Numbered from the stretch's first letter, positions 9,401 to 21,938 are shown. The stretch is DNA of 64,000 nt from Warburgia ugandensis (GCA_035236585.1 CP141137.1:7952327-8016326); one strand, 5' to 3'. Notes: generated by a model from the sequence alone, not told the origin. Numbers and translations are program-made.

Positions 9401-12400
9401 GTTTTAACCTGCGTTCGTTAGTGGGTGCCACATTAACTATACCGACTACATGGGATAGCTGGATGAATCTTATACAAGGGTAGTCCTCCCATGTAACATA
9501 CCCTCGTCAACACATGCCGATTATAGGCTGGTACCTATTAAGAAGTTAGTGGACAGCGGACTCCCTAGTATAGCAACTATGGGATTGGACATAACATTCC
9601 TAAGTCAGGATCAACTCTTAAGAGTCTCCTGGTTTCTTATTCAAATGTCGGTGTACAAGAGTGTGAAATTATATAAAATGCATACTAATAAGTAACCTGG
9701 ATCTACTGTTCCAACTAATACATAACATATGTATAACTTTTATGGTTAATTAAACGGAATGTCAATAAATCTGCATGTCATGCCAAAATTATTTTCAAAC
9801 TAATCAGAATATAAATGTACATTATTATATTGATAATAATTTCAAAACCATAAATAGAATTGCTATACCTTAATTAGAACAAGAATGATAATCAATTTCA
9901 ATGGAAGGATAAGTACTCATGTACTATCAAATGATCCACACTTATCATCATATGTAAGACAAATGAACTTATGATAATTTAAAAGCATCATACAAGCATA
10001 TATGTGTGTGCCAACTGAACATTTTGTAATAAAGATTCAAAACTAAAATTTATTCTAAACATGCTTAAGCACTACTCTTATATTCAATTGTATTGTTCAT
10101 ATTTTCAATTATGACTTAGTCTAATCATGCAATCCCATCTGGATTATTTATCTAAAATGCAACACATTTGTCACAAGTTTTAATATTTTGAACTCCATTT
10201 GATGGCCCATAAAACTATACATCATGCTGAATGCTAGAAATATTAACTGCATGCTATATTTGGTATACCGATTGTATTGAGTGTAACTGGGTGCATTTGA
10301 GCATTACAAGTTTTGCTGATTTCGCTACGTAGTATGCTCAGTTCCATTTACCTTGCATGGTGTTGATTGATGCTTATATGACTTAACACTTTGTTATCAT
10401 GCACGCAGCACCACTCAATGCTGACTTGCGAGTCAGCCTTACTCCCCATGCATCTGACCACTGCTCAGCGCATAGTGTGGCAAAGTATAGTTCGGCACAT
10501 GAAAAATTCGTTCAGTTTTACGTGCCACGTACCTTATTATTATTATTATTATTATTAGTGTTTGGTGCATTTGCAAAGTCCCATATGTCCTATACCTAGT
10601 GCTCCACTCGTAGTGCGTTTGTACTAGAGATGTTGGGTACATATTATCTTTTGTTTTTGTATTGATTTATTTATTCAAAATTTCATGCATCTAATATTAT
10701 AAGGGTTTATAAGTTAATCAATATATATATATATATATATATATATTGTTCAAAGTTTCATGCATGTCGTATGGTTTCCATATTCTATACATTGTACATC
10801 ATATCCATGGCCCTTGTACAGTGTGGCTAATCATTTCCCCCAAACGTGCACATCTAACAAACATTTCCTATATGGTAAGTGGGTCATTTCCTTTAATATT
10901 ATACATTAGAGTAACGACCAGTACAAGATGCTCCTGAGCTGAAACTCAGTACATCGTGCACAGTCTCTGTCTAAAGTCCATGCGCATAGTCACAACTTGG
11001 TGCATGATATGCCCGAGCATAGATCAACACTATGCGCATTAGATCATTGACCAGAATACCATCTGCCTAAGTCTCATTTAGTTAATTGGTGTGTCTGTCC
11101 TGTTTGATGCTCTATATACATGAGTTTTGCTCAGTACATAGTGCATCTATTGGTGCTAATACCTCGTGTGTCTAAGCCTTAGTGCCTGGTGCCGCTGCCA
11201 AACACCTGACTTTTATTCGGTGCATGATGCGGCTGCTTTGTCCACTGCTTGACGTGACTTTTGAGTTCACTGCACCACACAGCTACAAGCTATTTACTGT
11301 TAATTTCATGGTGCAGTTGGTTTGTGCTGGTGTACCCCACCCCAGCCCCTTATAGATTTCTATTATCAAATACGCACACACACATACATAACTATTTCAT
11401 AAAGTATTTTAAATGTGTTAGGAAGATAGGAATGCTAAATAAAATTATGTTTGTTGCATGCCCTTGTATCGTCCTACGGATGTATGACTTGACATATCAT
11501 GCTTATGCATGAATTGGAGATCAGGTGTTTGTGTATAGTTTGATAGCTGTACGTATTATAGCCGTGCATTGGATTAGTGCCACAAATATACAGAAATTTG
11601 TGTGCAGAATTTTATCAATTAGATCTTTGCATGCATTTAGTCAATCCATAGTGAAATATGACTCAACAAGAGTATTATGCGTCAATTCTCAATACAGAAA
11701 CAAAAATCCAAATTTCTATCTAAACCATCCATTTCTATTTTATATATTAATACCACAAAAAGAAGATCAAAGAAAGAACTAGTTATACAAGATAAAAAGA
11801 TAACAAAAAATTTCATAGATCTAAAATTCAAAAATTTTGATTTATACATAACCATATGAATTATGCATCAATTCCCTAACTAAAAATCAAGAAAACATGG
11901 TTTTAATCTCTATCACTACATCATGCATTAATACTAAATTAAAAATTAAGAAAAACTCAATTATGACATGTAATTGCATCATGCGTCCATATCTAGATAA
12001 TATATAACAGAAATTTCAACTTTAGTATGCATTCACAAATCATGTGTGAACTTTGTATCAAAATACTCAACAATTATCACACGCTTATCATCTAACAATC
12101 CATCAAACACATTTGCCTTCATATCTTAGGAAATTTTAGTACAATTACATTAAAAAACAATCGACAAAAAATTGATACTTTTTGTTTTCAAGAGAAAACC
12201 ATGGTTTAGATTGAGATTCTCTACCTCAAAATGCGATTTCCTTAAATGCAAATTCCTTTGCTTCTAATTGATTTGATGAAAACTCCAAATCTAAGCTTTT
12301 TCTCTTATCTTCTTTTCCGTTCTCTTTTCTTTTTGTCTCAAGTACTCCCCTTTTTCCACTCTAACTATTTCCCGCTTCTAACCCTTCATTCTATTTTTCT

Positions 12401-12949
12401 TTGTTTCCTTCATAGATACTTTCCTTGTAAAACTTTTCTCGATTGATTACATGTTTGCAACTCTTTCAATTTTAATTGTGTATTTATTCCCAACTATTGG
12501 ATTATCATCCAATGGTTCAAATATGTAACTCCTTTATTGGTCTCATTCATTTCATAACTTTTGCATCACCATTCATTACTTTCACACATTTTGTTCATAT
12601 GAAAACCCTCCTTCACCATGTGGGTTTCCTTATATAATTTGTCCACATATAAATTTTATAATAAATAAATAAATAAATACTAAAATAGCATTAAACATGA
12701 ATTTTCTCTTAAAAATTGCCAAATAGGTGACTTGAAGTCCAGACATTACCTTGACAAGTTTACTTGGGACTGTTTAGCTACTTTTAGCTTAGGTTACCAA
12801 TTCTTGCCAAATTAAAGTTTTATTATCGCTTATATTGTAATTACACACAATTTATTTAATGAGTTATGATTTAAAATTTTGTTTAAGCTTCATTTTAACT
12901 TGTTTTTACATCATAGTCGTCAACAATTGACTTAAAATTTTTCATAATT
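9401..12949. other. AT-rich decayed repeat region
   Basis: No coding similarity is seen. The part 9415-9640 (CCGACTACATGGGATAGCTGG and following) has the feel of a decayed gypsy LTR. The part 10340-11330 contains a loosely recurring motif of the form CTCAGTACATAGTGCA. Short simple repeats (TTA near 10541, AT at 10721-10746, AAAT near 12662) and a pyrimidine-rich tract at 12290-12430 are present. Confidence 0.4.
10721..10746. repeat. (AT)13 microsatellite
   Basis: Thirteen uninterrupted AT dinucleotides. Confidence 0.98.
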
Positions 12950-12995
12950 TATAAATATAATATTTCTTTATTTCTTAAAAATGTGTGTCATTACA
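12950..12995 (-). mobile_element. Gypsy-type LTR end (minus orientation)
   Basis: On the minus strand this reads TGTAATGACACACATTTTTA and continues AAGAAATAAAG. It matches the starts of the three solo LTRs in this window (TGTAATATCC or TATAATGACC followed by TTTTTAAG and AT-rich sequence). The base after the end would begin the duplication CTAGG, but I could not find a matching opposite end, so the LTR is decayed or truncated. Confidence 0.5.
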
Positions 12996-13305
12996 CTAGG
13001 GCCCGACCTTTAGATGATCTTACTTATTTATCTTTTTTGGCCTCACCTAGATTGGTTACACACAATAATTCATGATGAAACAGTAAAGTTGGAAAGGTCA
13101 ACTTTCTATTTTTAATTTTTAATTTTCTTATTTATATGATTATGAATATTCTATGTGTCTTATTTTATATGTTCCTAATTCTATTTTAAAATCTACTAAG
13201 TTAGCTTTTATGAGGGAGATTAACAAATTAGAAGCAAGTGGGTTAGTGTTGCATGCTAAATATGGAAAAAAGGCAATTCATGATTTTTAATTATAAGCAA
13301 GGAAA

Positions 13306-13403
13306 CAGCCTCTTGTAAAAATACAAGGTAAGATTGCGGCCTATAAGTCCTTGTAGTCTACCCCTTCCCTCATAGGCAAAAGCTTCGTGCACCGGGGCTG
13401 CCC
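13306..13403 (+). mobile_element. Au SINE copy 4, 5'-truncated
   Basis: Only the 3' half is present, from CAGCCTCTTG to ACCGGGGCTGCCC. It is nevertheless flanked by an exact 20-bp duplication, TTTAATTATAAGCAAGGAAA, at 13286-13305 and 13404-13423. It was therefore truncated on insertion rather than later, as expected of target-primed reverse transcription. Confidence 0.9.
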
Positions 13404-16400
13404 TTTAATTATAAGCAAGGAAATGGGTGACGAATTTAGGATACACCTTAGAAAGGCTCTTTTTTTTCTCTCCAAATATCATCATCATCATCAAGACCTT
13501 ATCCCAATTAGGGGTCGGCCACATAAATCTTATTCTTCCATTCCACTCTATTAAATACCATGGCTTCATTTAGTCTCAAAGTTTTTAAATCTTTCCTCAC
13601 CACTTCTATCCATGTTCTTTTGGGCCTTCCCCTTGCCCTTTTAGAACCTTCAACTTGTATTGCCTCACTCCTTCTAACCGGTACCGTTGTTGGTCTCCTT
13701 TGAATATGTCCAAACCATCTAAGTCTAATCTCCCTCATCTTGTTACCTATTGGTGCTATCTCTAAATTTCCTCTAATATTTTCATTTCTAATTCTATCCT
13801 TTCTTGTCTTACTACTCATCCATCTCAACATCCTCATTTTTGTGACACTCATCCTATGAGTATGATATTCCTTAATTGCCCAACACTCTGATCCATAGAG
13901 CATGGCCACCCTTATAGTCATTCTATAGAATTTTTCATTTAATTTGAGTGGCACTCGCCGATCACATAAAACACCCGATGCACATCTCCATTTGTTCCAA
14001 CCCGCTTGGATTCTCTGGGTAACCTCCCTCTCAATCTCTCCACTCTCGTGGATCAATGATCCTAAGTATCGAAAGTGGTCTCTCATGGGGACCTCTTGAT
14101 TATCAATCTTGGCTGGTATTCCACTCTTACTCTCCTTGATAAAATTACATTTCATATATTCTATCTTAGTTCGGCTAATTTTAAATCCTTTCGATTTTAA
14201 TACTTCTTTCCATAACTCTAGCTTTATGTTTACACCCTTCCTTGTCTCATCAAGTATGACCGTCTGCAAATAGCATGCATCAGGGAATCTCCTCATGCAG
14301 ATGTTTTGTTAACTCATCCATAACTAATGTGAAAAGGTATGGACTCAATGCCAAACCTTGGTACAATCCGACAGTGACAAAAAAATCACCAGTCATGCCA
14401 CTAGTGGTCTTAACATTTGTTACTGCTCCCTCATACATATCTTTAATTATGTCTATATACCCCTGAGAAACCTCTTTACCACCAAACACCCTCCATATTA
14501 ACTCTTTAGGGACTCTATCATAAGCTTTCTCTAAGTCGATAAAGACCACGTGCAGGTCTTTTCTCCTCTCCCTATATTTCTTTACTAATTGTCTTAGTAA
14601 GAAAATATCTTCCATGGTAGACTTCCCAAGCATGAAACCAAATTGATTTTCTGATACACTTGTTTCATGTCGTAGCCTCTTCTCAATCATTCTTTCAAAA
14701 AGTTTCATGGTGTGGCTCATAAGTTTGATCCCTCGATAATTAGTGCAGCTCTGAATGTTTCATTTATTCTTATAGATTGGTACAATAGAGCTTTTCATCC
14801 ACTTATCAGGCATTTTCTTTGATTTTATAATCTTGTTAAACAACTTGGTCAACCAAACTACCCCAATATCTCCCATATGCTTCTAAACCTCTATTGGTAT
14901 ACCATCAGGCCCCATGACCTTTCTTGATTTCATCTTTCTCAAGGCCTCTTTTACTTAAGGTATTCTAGTCCTACGTTCATATCTATAATATCCAATGTTA
15001 TTTAGCTTTATAGTATTTTCAATCCCTATATTCTCAGGGCCATTGTCATTTAACAAATTTTAAAAGTATGTTTCCCACCTTTATTTGATCTCATCATCTT
15101 TGACTAATACCCTTTGATCATCGCTTCTAATACACCTAACATGTTCTAAGCCTTATCCTTTTGTTTTCTTACTTTTGCAAGTTTAAACACTTCTTTCTCA
15201 CCTTCTCTTGTTCTTAGTCTATTATAGAGCTCATCATATCCTTTAAGTTTAGCCTCACTTACTATTCTCTTAGCAACGTTTTTAGCATTCTTATATTGTT
15301 CATAGTTTTCATTATTTCTAATCTTCTGCCATGCTTTAAAACGCATTTGTTTTTCTTTAATAGCTTTTTGCATTGTTTCATTCCACTACCATGTTTCCTT
15401 TGTTAATAGTCTTTTACCTTTAGATACTCCTAAGATATCTTTTGCCACTTTCTTAATAGACTTAGCCATATTAGTCCACATGGTATTTACTTCTGTTTCA
15501 TAGTTCTAATTTCTTTCTACCATCAACTTATTTTTGAATGAGGTTATTTTCTCTCCTCTTAAGTTCCACCACTTAGTTTTTGGATGTGTATTAAATTCAA
15601 GTCTTTTACTCCATCTTTTGATATGAATATCCATAACCATTAACCTATGTTGTGAGGTTAAACTCTCACCGGGTATCACCTTACAATCCTTACATATAAA
15701 TCATTCATTATTCCTAAGTAGAAAAAAGTCTATTTGGCTTTTATGAAGTCCACTTTTAAGGGTTATTAAGTATTCATCCCTCTTTTTAAAGAGTATATTT
15801 GCAATGGATAGGTTATATGACAAAGCAAAATCTAGGATATTCTCCCCCATCTCGTTTCATTCACTTATACTATACCCTCTGTGTATTATATCATATCCTT
15901 CCTTATTTTTTTCCTACATGGCCATTTAAGTTTGCTCTATAAATATCCCCTCAGTGTTGGAAATTTCTTGCATGACTCCCTCCATATCTTCCCAGAACTA
16001 TCTCTTAATTATATCTTATAACCCTACTTGTGGTGCATATGCACTTATAATATTTATAATCTGCTCTCCTAGAATCATTTTTATTATTATAATTCTATCA
16101 CTGATTCTTTTAACGTCCACAACTTTATCCTTTAATTCCTTATCCACTATTATTCCTACGTCATTTTTATTATTTTTCTTTCCTACATACCATAATTTAT
16201 ACTCATCTATTTCTCTAGCTTTAGCCCCTTTCCACTTGGTTTCTTGGATACAAGCAATGTTGACTCTCCTACGTTTCATCATGTCTACTAACTCCAAACT
16301 CTTACTTGACAGTGTTCGTATATTCCATGTAGTGATGCAAATCTTATGTTTTGGAGATACCCTATTTACTATTGCCTTTCTCAACCTCCATGGTATGAAC

Positions 16401-16404
16401 CCAT

Positions 16405-16610
16405 GTCCACTTTTCACTACACCTGGGTTCTGATGTAGTGCGTCGCTTCTGAGGGGACGCTCTAACAGCCCTTGCCCATTTTTCACTACACCCGGGTTCC
16501 GATGTAGCGCGTCACTTCTGGGAGAATGCCCTAACAACCCTTGCCTATTTTTCACTGCATCTAGGATCTGATGTAGCGCGTCGCTTATGGGGAACACCCT
16601 AGCTTGAGTG
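16405..16610 (-). repeat. Three 69-bp tandem monomers at the LINE 5' end
   Basis: Units lie at 16405-16473, 16474-16542 and 16543-16610. Each carries CACTACACCCGGGTTC-like and GATGTAGCGCGTCGCTTCTG-like blocks on the plus strand. Because 69 is divisible by three, they stay open in the LINE frame and encode a 23-residue repeat (SDALHQNPGVVK and similar) directly ahead of the endonuclease domain. They could be a monomeric promoter or part of the protein. Confidence 0.85.
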
Positions 16611-16639
16611 AATGTCAATTTTCAATTCATGTCATGTTG

Positions 16640-16775
16640 GGGTTACCATAGTTTTTAAAAAGCTGAAGATGATTTTCATTGAAATCATTGAAATCATCTT
16701 TAGCTTCACCCTTGCCGGCTGGCTACCTGAAGCAAGGGTGGCCATATTTTAAGAAGCTGAAGATGATTTTCACCT
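16640..16775 (-). repeat. Repeated AAGCTGAAGATGATTTTCA blocks in the LINE leader
   Basis: AAGCTGAAGATGATTTTCA occurs at about 16660-16678 and 16754-16772. An inverted partner (GAAATCATCTTTAGCTT) sits at about 16688-16704, so the region can fold into a hairpin. It lies between the LINE's outer border and its monomers. Confidence 0.6.
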
Positions 16776-17036
16776 GATGCAAGACCCTCCTCCTTTTTTC
16801 TCCCAAATATAATAGATTTATTAAGTTATTATAGTTACTGCAAAAAGAAAAAAGAAAAAAAATAAAAAAATTCCTTTTGTGGATACCATTAGAGTAGAAT
16901 CATTAATTTTCAATTATTATGTATCATTAGTATATACAAAAGGCCCTTTTGTGCGTAGCATTAATTTAGAAAATTAACAGTAAAATCCTATTAGTTAAGT
17001 GCATAATCACCTACCATTTCTCCTTGGGAAGTGATA

Positions 17037-17300
17037 AAGACTGTTTGGCTACGCCCAAAAGATTGCACGTCTCAAAAAGAGGCTTGGGTCTCTCCACCAA
17101 CCCGGGCCACATGTTGTGCAATGGATGAATCAGAATCATAGATCTATAATCGGACAGTCTAGATCAGATCTAATTCACACACACAAGAATGAGATTTATG
17201 TGGTGAGGAGGTAAAAAATTACTATTACAAGAGGAGGAGGAGACTCAAAGCTTCCCTCAACTCTACACACACTCTCTTTCTTTAGAAGGGCAGCCCAATG
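17037..17300. mobile_element. LTR-like fragment
   Basis: CACACACACAAGAATGAGAT followed by TTATGTGGTGAGGAGG resembles the AGATTTACGTGGT block of the solo LTR at 46823-47173 and of many plant copia LTRs. No terminal TG/CA pair with a duplication was found. The bases 17285-17300 also resemble the last few bases of an Au SINE. Confidence 0.35.
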
Positions 17301-18087
17301 CACAAAGTTCTCTCTCTCCATCCATTAAATGACCTCACTATATGGTTCAATGAATTTATTATATTATATTATAGAATATATTCTCAACATGATATGTCAA
17401 ATGGACATCATGCAATTTTACCATCCGTTTTATATCTCATAACAATAAAAGTTAGATTCATATTGAGAGTGAGTTTCGTGGCACTGCCCATCTATAAATT
17501 GACTTTCCTTAGAGCCCAAAGGCGTCCAACGCAGTTTGTTACAGACAAGAGGGAGACTCTTATTATGCTTTGGTCGAAGGTTCAAGGTGGCATTTTTATT
17601 AGCCGTGTGAATGGACTGCTTTGATTGGTTATCAGCAGCACGAATGGACGGCTTCTCGGCTGCATGAATGAACTCATCTGGAGAGTCTTTATTAGCTGCA
17701 TGTGTGGAATAATGTGAATGGCTGTTAGACTCTTGGTATTTATGCGCACCCTCAAAGTGTGTATGGGAGGAACTCCAATGCCCAGTTTGTCTCGCAGCGG
17801 TTGATAAACATCTTTAGGAAGAGCTTGGTGAAAGTGTCTGCAAGTTGGCAAGTAGAGGGAACAAAATCAGTCATCAAAGCACCTAATGCCACCTTCTCTC
17901 GAGCAAAATGATAGTCTATAGCAACGTGTTTTATGCGACGATGGAGGATAGGATTGACAGTCATATGAAGAGCAGTGACATTGTCGCAAAACAGCTGCAT
18001 TGGTCCTTTAAGAACAACAGCAAGATCTTGTAGAAGGAAAGAAATTCAAGCCAACTCAGCACGGTAGACTTCATGGCTGGATACTCG

Positions 18088-18268
18088 ACCTGCTCTGTGC
18101 AGGAAGCTCCTGTCCTGCACTCCTGTGTATGAAGGTTAGGAGAAGGGGCAGACTACAATGGTCAATAATATGCAGCCTTACGTTGCAATTTGCAAGAGGC
18201 TGTTTTCACGCCTTGAACCCATAACTTCAAGGTCACACAACGACAACTCTACCATTACACCAAGGCTC
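18088..18268 (-). mobile_element. Au SINE copy 5, between copia RT and RNase H
   Basis: On the minus strand it runs from GAGCCTTGGTGTAATGG through TTGAAGTTATGGGTTCAAGG to a degraded end near GCAGAGCAGG. It splits copia element A just after the reverse-transcriptase segment ending ILQYISATVLEPW. About 40 codons normally found there (the AYSDADWAG region) are missing, so the insertion or a later event deleted copia sequence. Confidence 0.88.
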
Positions 18269-20486
18269 AAGTACAGTGGCACTGATATATTGCAAAATTT
18301 GCTTAACAGCTTCGTAATGAGCCGCAGTGGGTGCATGCATGTATTCAGCGACTGCATTAATAGCGAAAGAAAGATCAGGCCGGGTCGAGGTTAAATACTG
18401 TAGGCCTCCAACAAAACTGCGATAATGAGTTGGATCATGGAAGAAATCAGAAGGTGCAGCAGTGTTGTATTTAAGAGCCACAGAAGCAGCCGAACTTTTG
18501 GAAGCTTTCATGTTAGCTCGCTTGAGAAGATCCACTGCATAATAAGTCTGGGCGAGAAATAAACCATTAGAGTAATGATTAATCTCCATACTAAGGAAGT
18601 AATGAATATCCTCAGGATCCTTCATAGCAAATTCTTTCCCATGGGCAGCAACAAATGAATCTAAGAGAGAGGAACTACAGCCCGTAAGAAGAATATCAGC
18701 AACATAAAGCATAAAAGCAAAATCTTTGTGTAGAGTGATAAATAAAGAGGGAGGAATCAGCAGTACTGCTAGTGAAAACATTCTAGAGAAGTACTGAATT
18801 GATCAGACCACCGTCGAGGAGCCTGTTTCAGGCCATATAAAGCCCGACTAAGTTTGCACACATAATCAGATGGATCAACGAACCCGGGAGGCTGTTCCAT
18901 AAACACCAGCTCCGATAAGAAACCATGTGAAAAAATGCATTATTTGCAGCAAGCTGACGCATTGACCACCAACTGACAGTAGCAATTGTTAAAATAGTTC
19001 GAATAGTTCAAGGTTTAATCACCGACTGCAGCTATCTAGAAAATCGACTCTTTATTGATTGTAACCTTTAGCAACAAGGCAAGATTTGAGGAGGTCTAAC
19101 GTGTCATGCATCCACGGCTGTTGCAGAATGAGTTTTCATATTTTAACGCTCATAAAAAATCTTTATATATTTTCCAAACAACCTTTGTTTACCTCTGTAC
19201 CTATTCTTTTAATAACCCTTATCTAAGCCTATATTTCGTCCTAATAAAAGTTCTAACTTGATCTTAAGAGAAGTATGACTTAAATATAATTATAAATGAA
19301 TAAGGAATTTGACAGAGCGCAACATTTTGAGTCGTTGATATCTTTTCACAAGACTATTATTATTATTTATAAGTTATCATCGTTTTGTATAGATGTTTGA
19401 GTGCAAATTCAACACTTTTTAGTTCAGCTCGGATATGATCATGGGAAACTGACACAGAATACTTAGGATTAGGCTTAACAGTACTGGACTTACTTCTAGT
19501 TTGAATGGCAGTGGGGGCAGCTGCAGTAGCTGGTGCATTATCAAGTGTTGGGAATTGCGACTCGTTAGAAGCAGTCAGGAGGACAACAGGTGCTACTCAT
19601 CATCAAGACTGGAAGAACCAACAACCGGTGGCACCCGTGGAAGTGTGGATGAAAGATCTGAATTCCCAGAAAATAAGCGTGCGATCTCAGCCGTTGAAGA
19701 TGAAAGATCATCAGAATTGGAAACACTATCGGATTGAGGAGTCTAATCCAAAAAGGTAAGCACATCATGGTAACCCAACAAAAAGGTGAGAAGATTTAGC
19801 ATAAGGAAACAGATTTTCATCAAATGCAGCTTGTGGAGTGATATAGACGCGTCTAGTGGGGGGCCCCATAAAGGCATCCATAGCCTTTGTCTGTAGCCCA
19901 AAGATCTAAGTTCCAATTTGTTTGCCATATAATGTTATAGGTAAGGGAAACAAAGGCATCCAAATACCCGACGATTTGCATAGGAAGGATCCCTGTTGAA
20001 GAGTTTCTTGCATGGAGTGACCATTCCAAATTTCATGTTGGAAGTCGGTGAACAAGAAACACCACAGTGGAGAAAGCTTGTACCCAATGTCTCCGTGGTA
20101 AATGAGCATTATATAGCAAAGCCAACTCCAACCCAGTAATATGTCCATGTTTTCTTTTAGAAACACCATTCTGTTGAGGTATCGCAGGACATGAGAGCTG
20201 GTGAGAGTTTCCATGATCAGCAAGATAATCCAAGAGTTCAGACTTAATAAACTCCCTGCTCCTTCCGTTCGAAAATTTTGAGTCTTATGATCCAATGAAT
20301 TTTCTACTAGCTGATGAGGAGTAACGAAATGAAACACTTGAGAAAATCTGATTTCTTTGCAAGTGGAAAGAACTAGTTGCTTGAACTGAAGATGCTACAG
20401 ATTTGCCCCACAGGTGAGAATGGACTTTCATTTACAGTTTATGTTGGAAAGGTAAGCACGATGTTTTTGGTTTATGCGGAAGAGGT

Positions 20487-20658
20487 AAGCCTTGGCGCAG
20501 TGGTAAAAGTTGTTGTCATGTGACCTTGAGGTACGGTTCAAGGCATGGAATCAGCCTCTTGCAAAATGCAAGGTAAGGCTACCTATTATAGGCCCCTGTG
20601 GTCTGCCCCTTCTCCGGACCCTGCATAGGTGGGAGCTTCGTGCACCAGGGCTGCCCCC
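20487..20658 (+). mobile_element. Au SINE copy 6, in copia element A
   Basis: It begins AAGCCTTGGCGCAGTGGTAA, has a slightly shortened box B (GAGGTACGGTTCAAGGC) and ends GCACCAGGGCTGCCCCC. Similar bases AAGAGGT flank both sides. It lies in the opposite orientation to the copia element it interrupts. Confidence 0.9.
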
Positions 20659-21329
20659 TTTTGTAAGAGGTTTTGATGAAGCTAATGACGCTTTGATGTG
20701 GATGACCCAAACGATGCCAAACATCTGTCGAAGCTGCTCAACCTCTGCTAGTTACCAGCGCCTTTATTGGACATGGATCATCCAACGCGTAGTCCTCCCC
20801 GTTTACTCCCTTTAGCCAGGATCTACTTTGTCGTCAGATCCTTTATACAGAAGCCAGATCCATCAAATTCAAAGACTCATGGATAGTCACTGGTGAAACG
20901 AGAGATGGATACCAAATTCTTTTAAATTTTTTAACTACTATAACTCGTTTTAGAGGAAGTAAACCAAAAGTGGTAAAAAGAAACCCCTCCAATACTGAGT
21001 GATTGGAGTTCTTGAGGAAGAGCATACTAGCGAGCTTGGGAGTCCTGAGCAGAAGCATCCTCTAAGGCCTTAAACGTTTGCAGATGTAGTGAGACCAACG
21101 ACCAGCCCCAGGATTTCCTCGGACAAAGCCCCAGTGATCCATGACTTTAGGGTAAACCTTCCTACCATATGTTTACAGTAATCAGAAATTAAGCGGAGGC
21201 AAAATTAAAAGATTAGGAACTTACCTCCAGCCATTAGCAGTAGATTTGAAGTAGAGAGATCTTCTGATTCTGTGCAGTATCCGATGATGGAGAACAGAGT
21301 TGGTTAACCGCAAGAATTAGGAACTCCCT

Positions 21330-21337
21330 TATTTATA
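21330..21337 (-). promoter_or_regulatory. TATA box of copia element A 5' LTR
   Basis: TATAAATA on the minus strand, followed by AGGGAG, about 110 bases inside the presumed LTR start at 21445. The spacing fits a U3 promoter. Confidence 0.5.
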
Positions 21338-21938
21338 AACATTCATTATGGTTAACGGCAGTTATCCTTCTGCCATGAGCAGTTGCCACAAGGTTACGTT
21401 AGATTTTTGAATGTTAAAATATTATTGACCACATGAATTCTAACATCTACCAGTCGCTCAGTTTTGGTCCATGATAGCAGATGGGCGTTTGAAGTCAAGC
21501 CACTACCATATGAACTTGGATCTTTTCCTCTGGTTTAGAAGTATCACCATTGATGAAGCCAAGCATTTCTTGACTCTCAACCAGGGCGTAGATCTATGTT
21601 TTCCACAGCAGAAAGTTGGATTGTTTGACCTTCAACGAGACAGAGTTGGCTATGTTGATTTGAGAAGGACAAGGGTATGCAGATCTGTTGGGCGAAGAAG
21701 AATATGATATTGCCATTGTGAATGAGAAAGAAATGATGATCTAGAGTTGGAGGGGGAAAAAAGAGAGGCAAAAAATAAGGAATGGACTACTTTGATTGGC
21801 TGTTTAGACTCTTGTTGATTTATACTATTCTCATTTAATATCTATTATACCATAAAATTTTCATAAAATCATTTACTATCCATTTCCAGCCATTAGAGGT
21901 AATTTTCATGCCTATATCAAATATTTATTCATTTGGAA

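Larger units (their letters stand above)
13480..16793 (-). mobile_element. RTE-type LINE, nearly full length, inactive
   Basis: Read on the minus strand: a 5' leader, three 69-bp monomers, an apurinic endonuclease domain (ITTWNIRTLSS, IQETKWKG, ISAYAPQ; 16016-16618), a reverse transcriptase ([20 protein letters not shown]; 14280-14720), a C-terminal segment typical of plant RTE proteins (RLRWFGHIQRRP, GRPKRTW; 13508-14296) and a TTGATGATGATG tail. Flanking 17-18 bp duplications, TTTTTTCTCTCCAAATAT at 13462-13479 and TTTTTTCTCCCAAATAT at 16794-16810, differ by one indel and one base. The reading frame is broken by several stops and frameshifts. The catalytic FADD box is damaged by a small deletion near 14258-14270 (the copy at 28225 keeps it). 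The combined domain order and tail identify the RTE clade. Confidence 0.92.
17582..21445 (-). mobile_element. Decayed Ty1/copia retrotransposon A
   Basis: On the minus strand, pieces appear in copia order. A pre-integrase segment (LGHPHQS-like, near 20670-20730) comes first. An integrase tail follows (CPAIPQQNGVSKRKHGHITG, 20033-20233), then reverse transcriptase (YVADILLTG, DIHYFLSMEI, 18233-18781) and RNase H (QLFCDN, HIA-type core, QLADTFTK, 17752-18080). The catalytic YVDD has become YVAD and frames are broken, so it is inactive. A 5' LTR seems to start at 21445 (TGTTAGAATTCATGTGGTC) with a TATA box at 21330-21337. No 3' LTR was found. Two Au SINEs (18088-18268 and 20487-20658) interrupt it. 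Confidence 0.85.

Noticed and set aside
9401-12995. A complete minus-strand solo LTR
   Set aside because: The right end matches the family, but no left end with the duplication CTAGG was found and the pyrimidine-rich tract has the wrong orientation, so only the end is annotated.
15954-16433. 159-codon plus-strand frame
   Set aside because: It is the antisense shadow of the LINE endonuclease region, which is coding-like on the minus strand.
17283-17310. Possible further Au SINE
   Set aside because: Only about 15-25 bases resemble the SINE end, too short to call.
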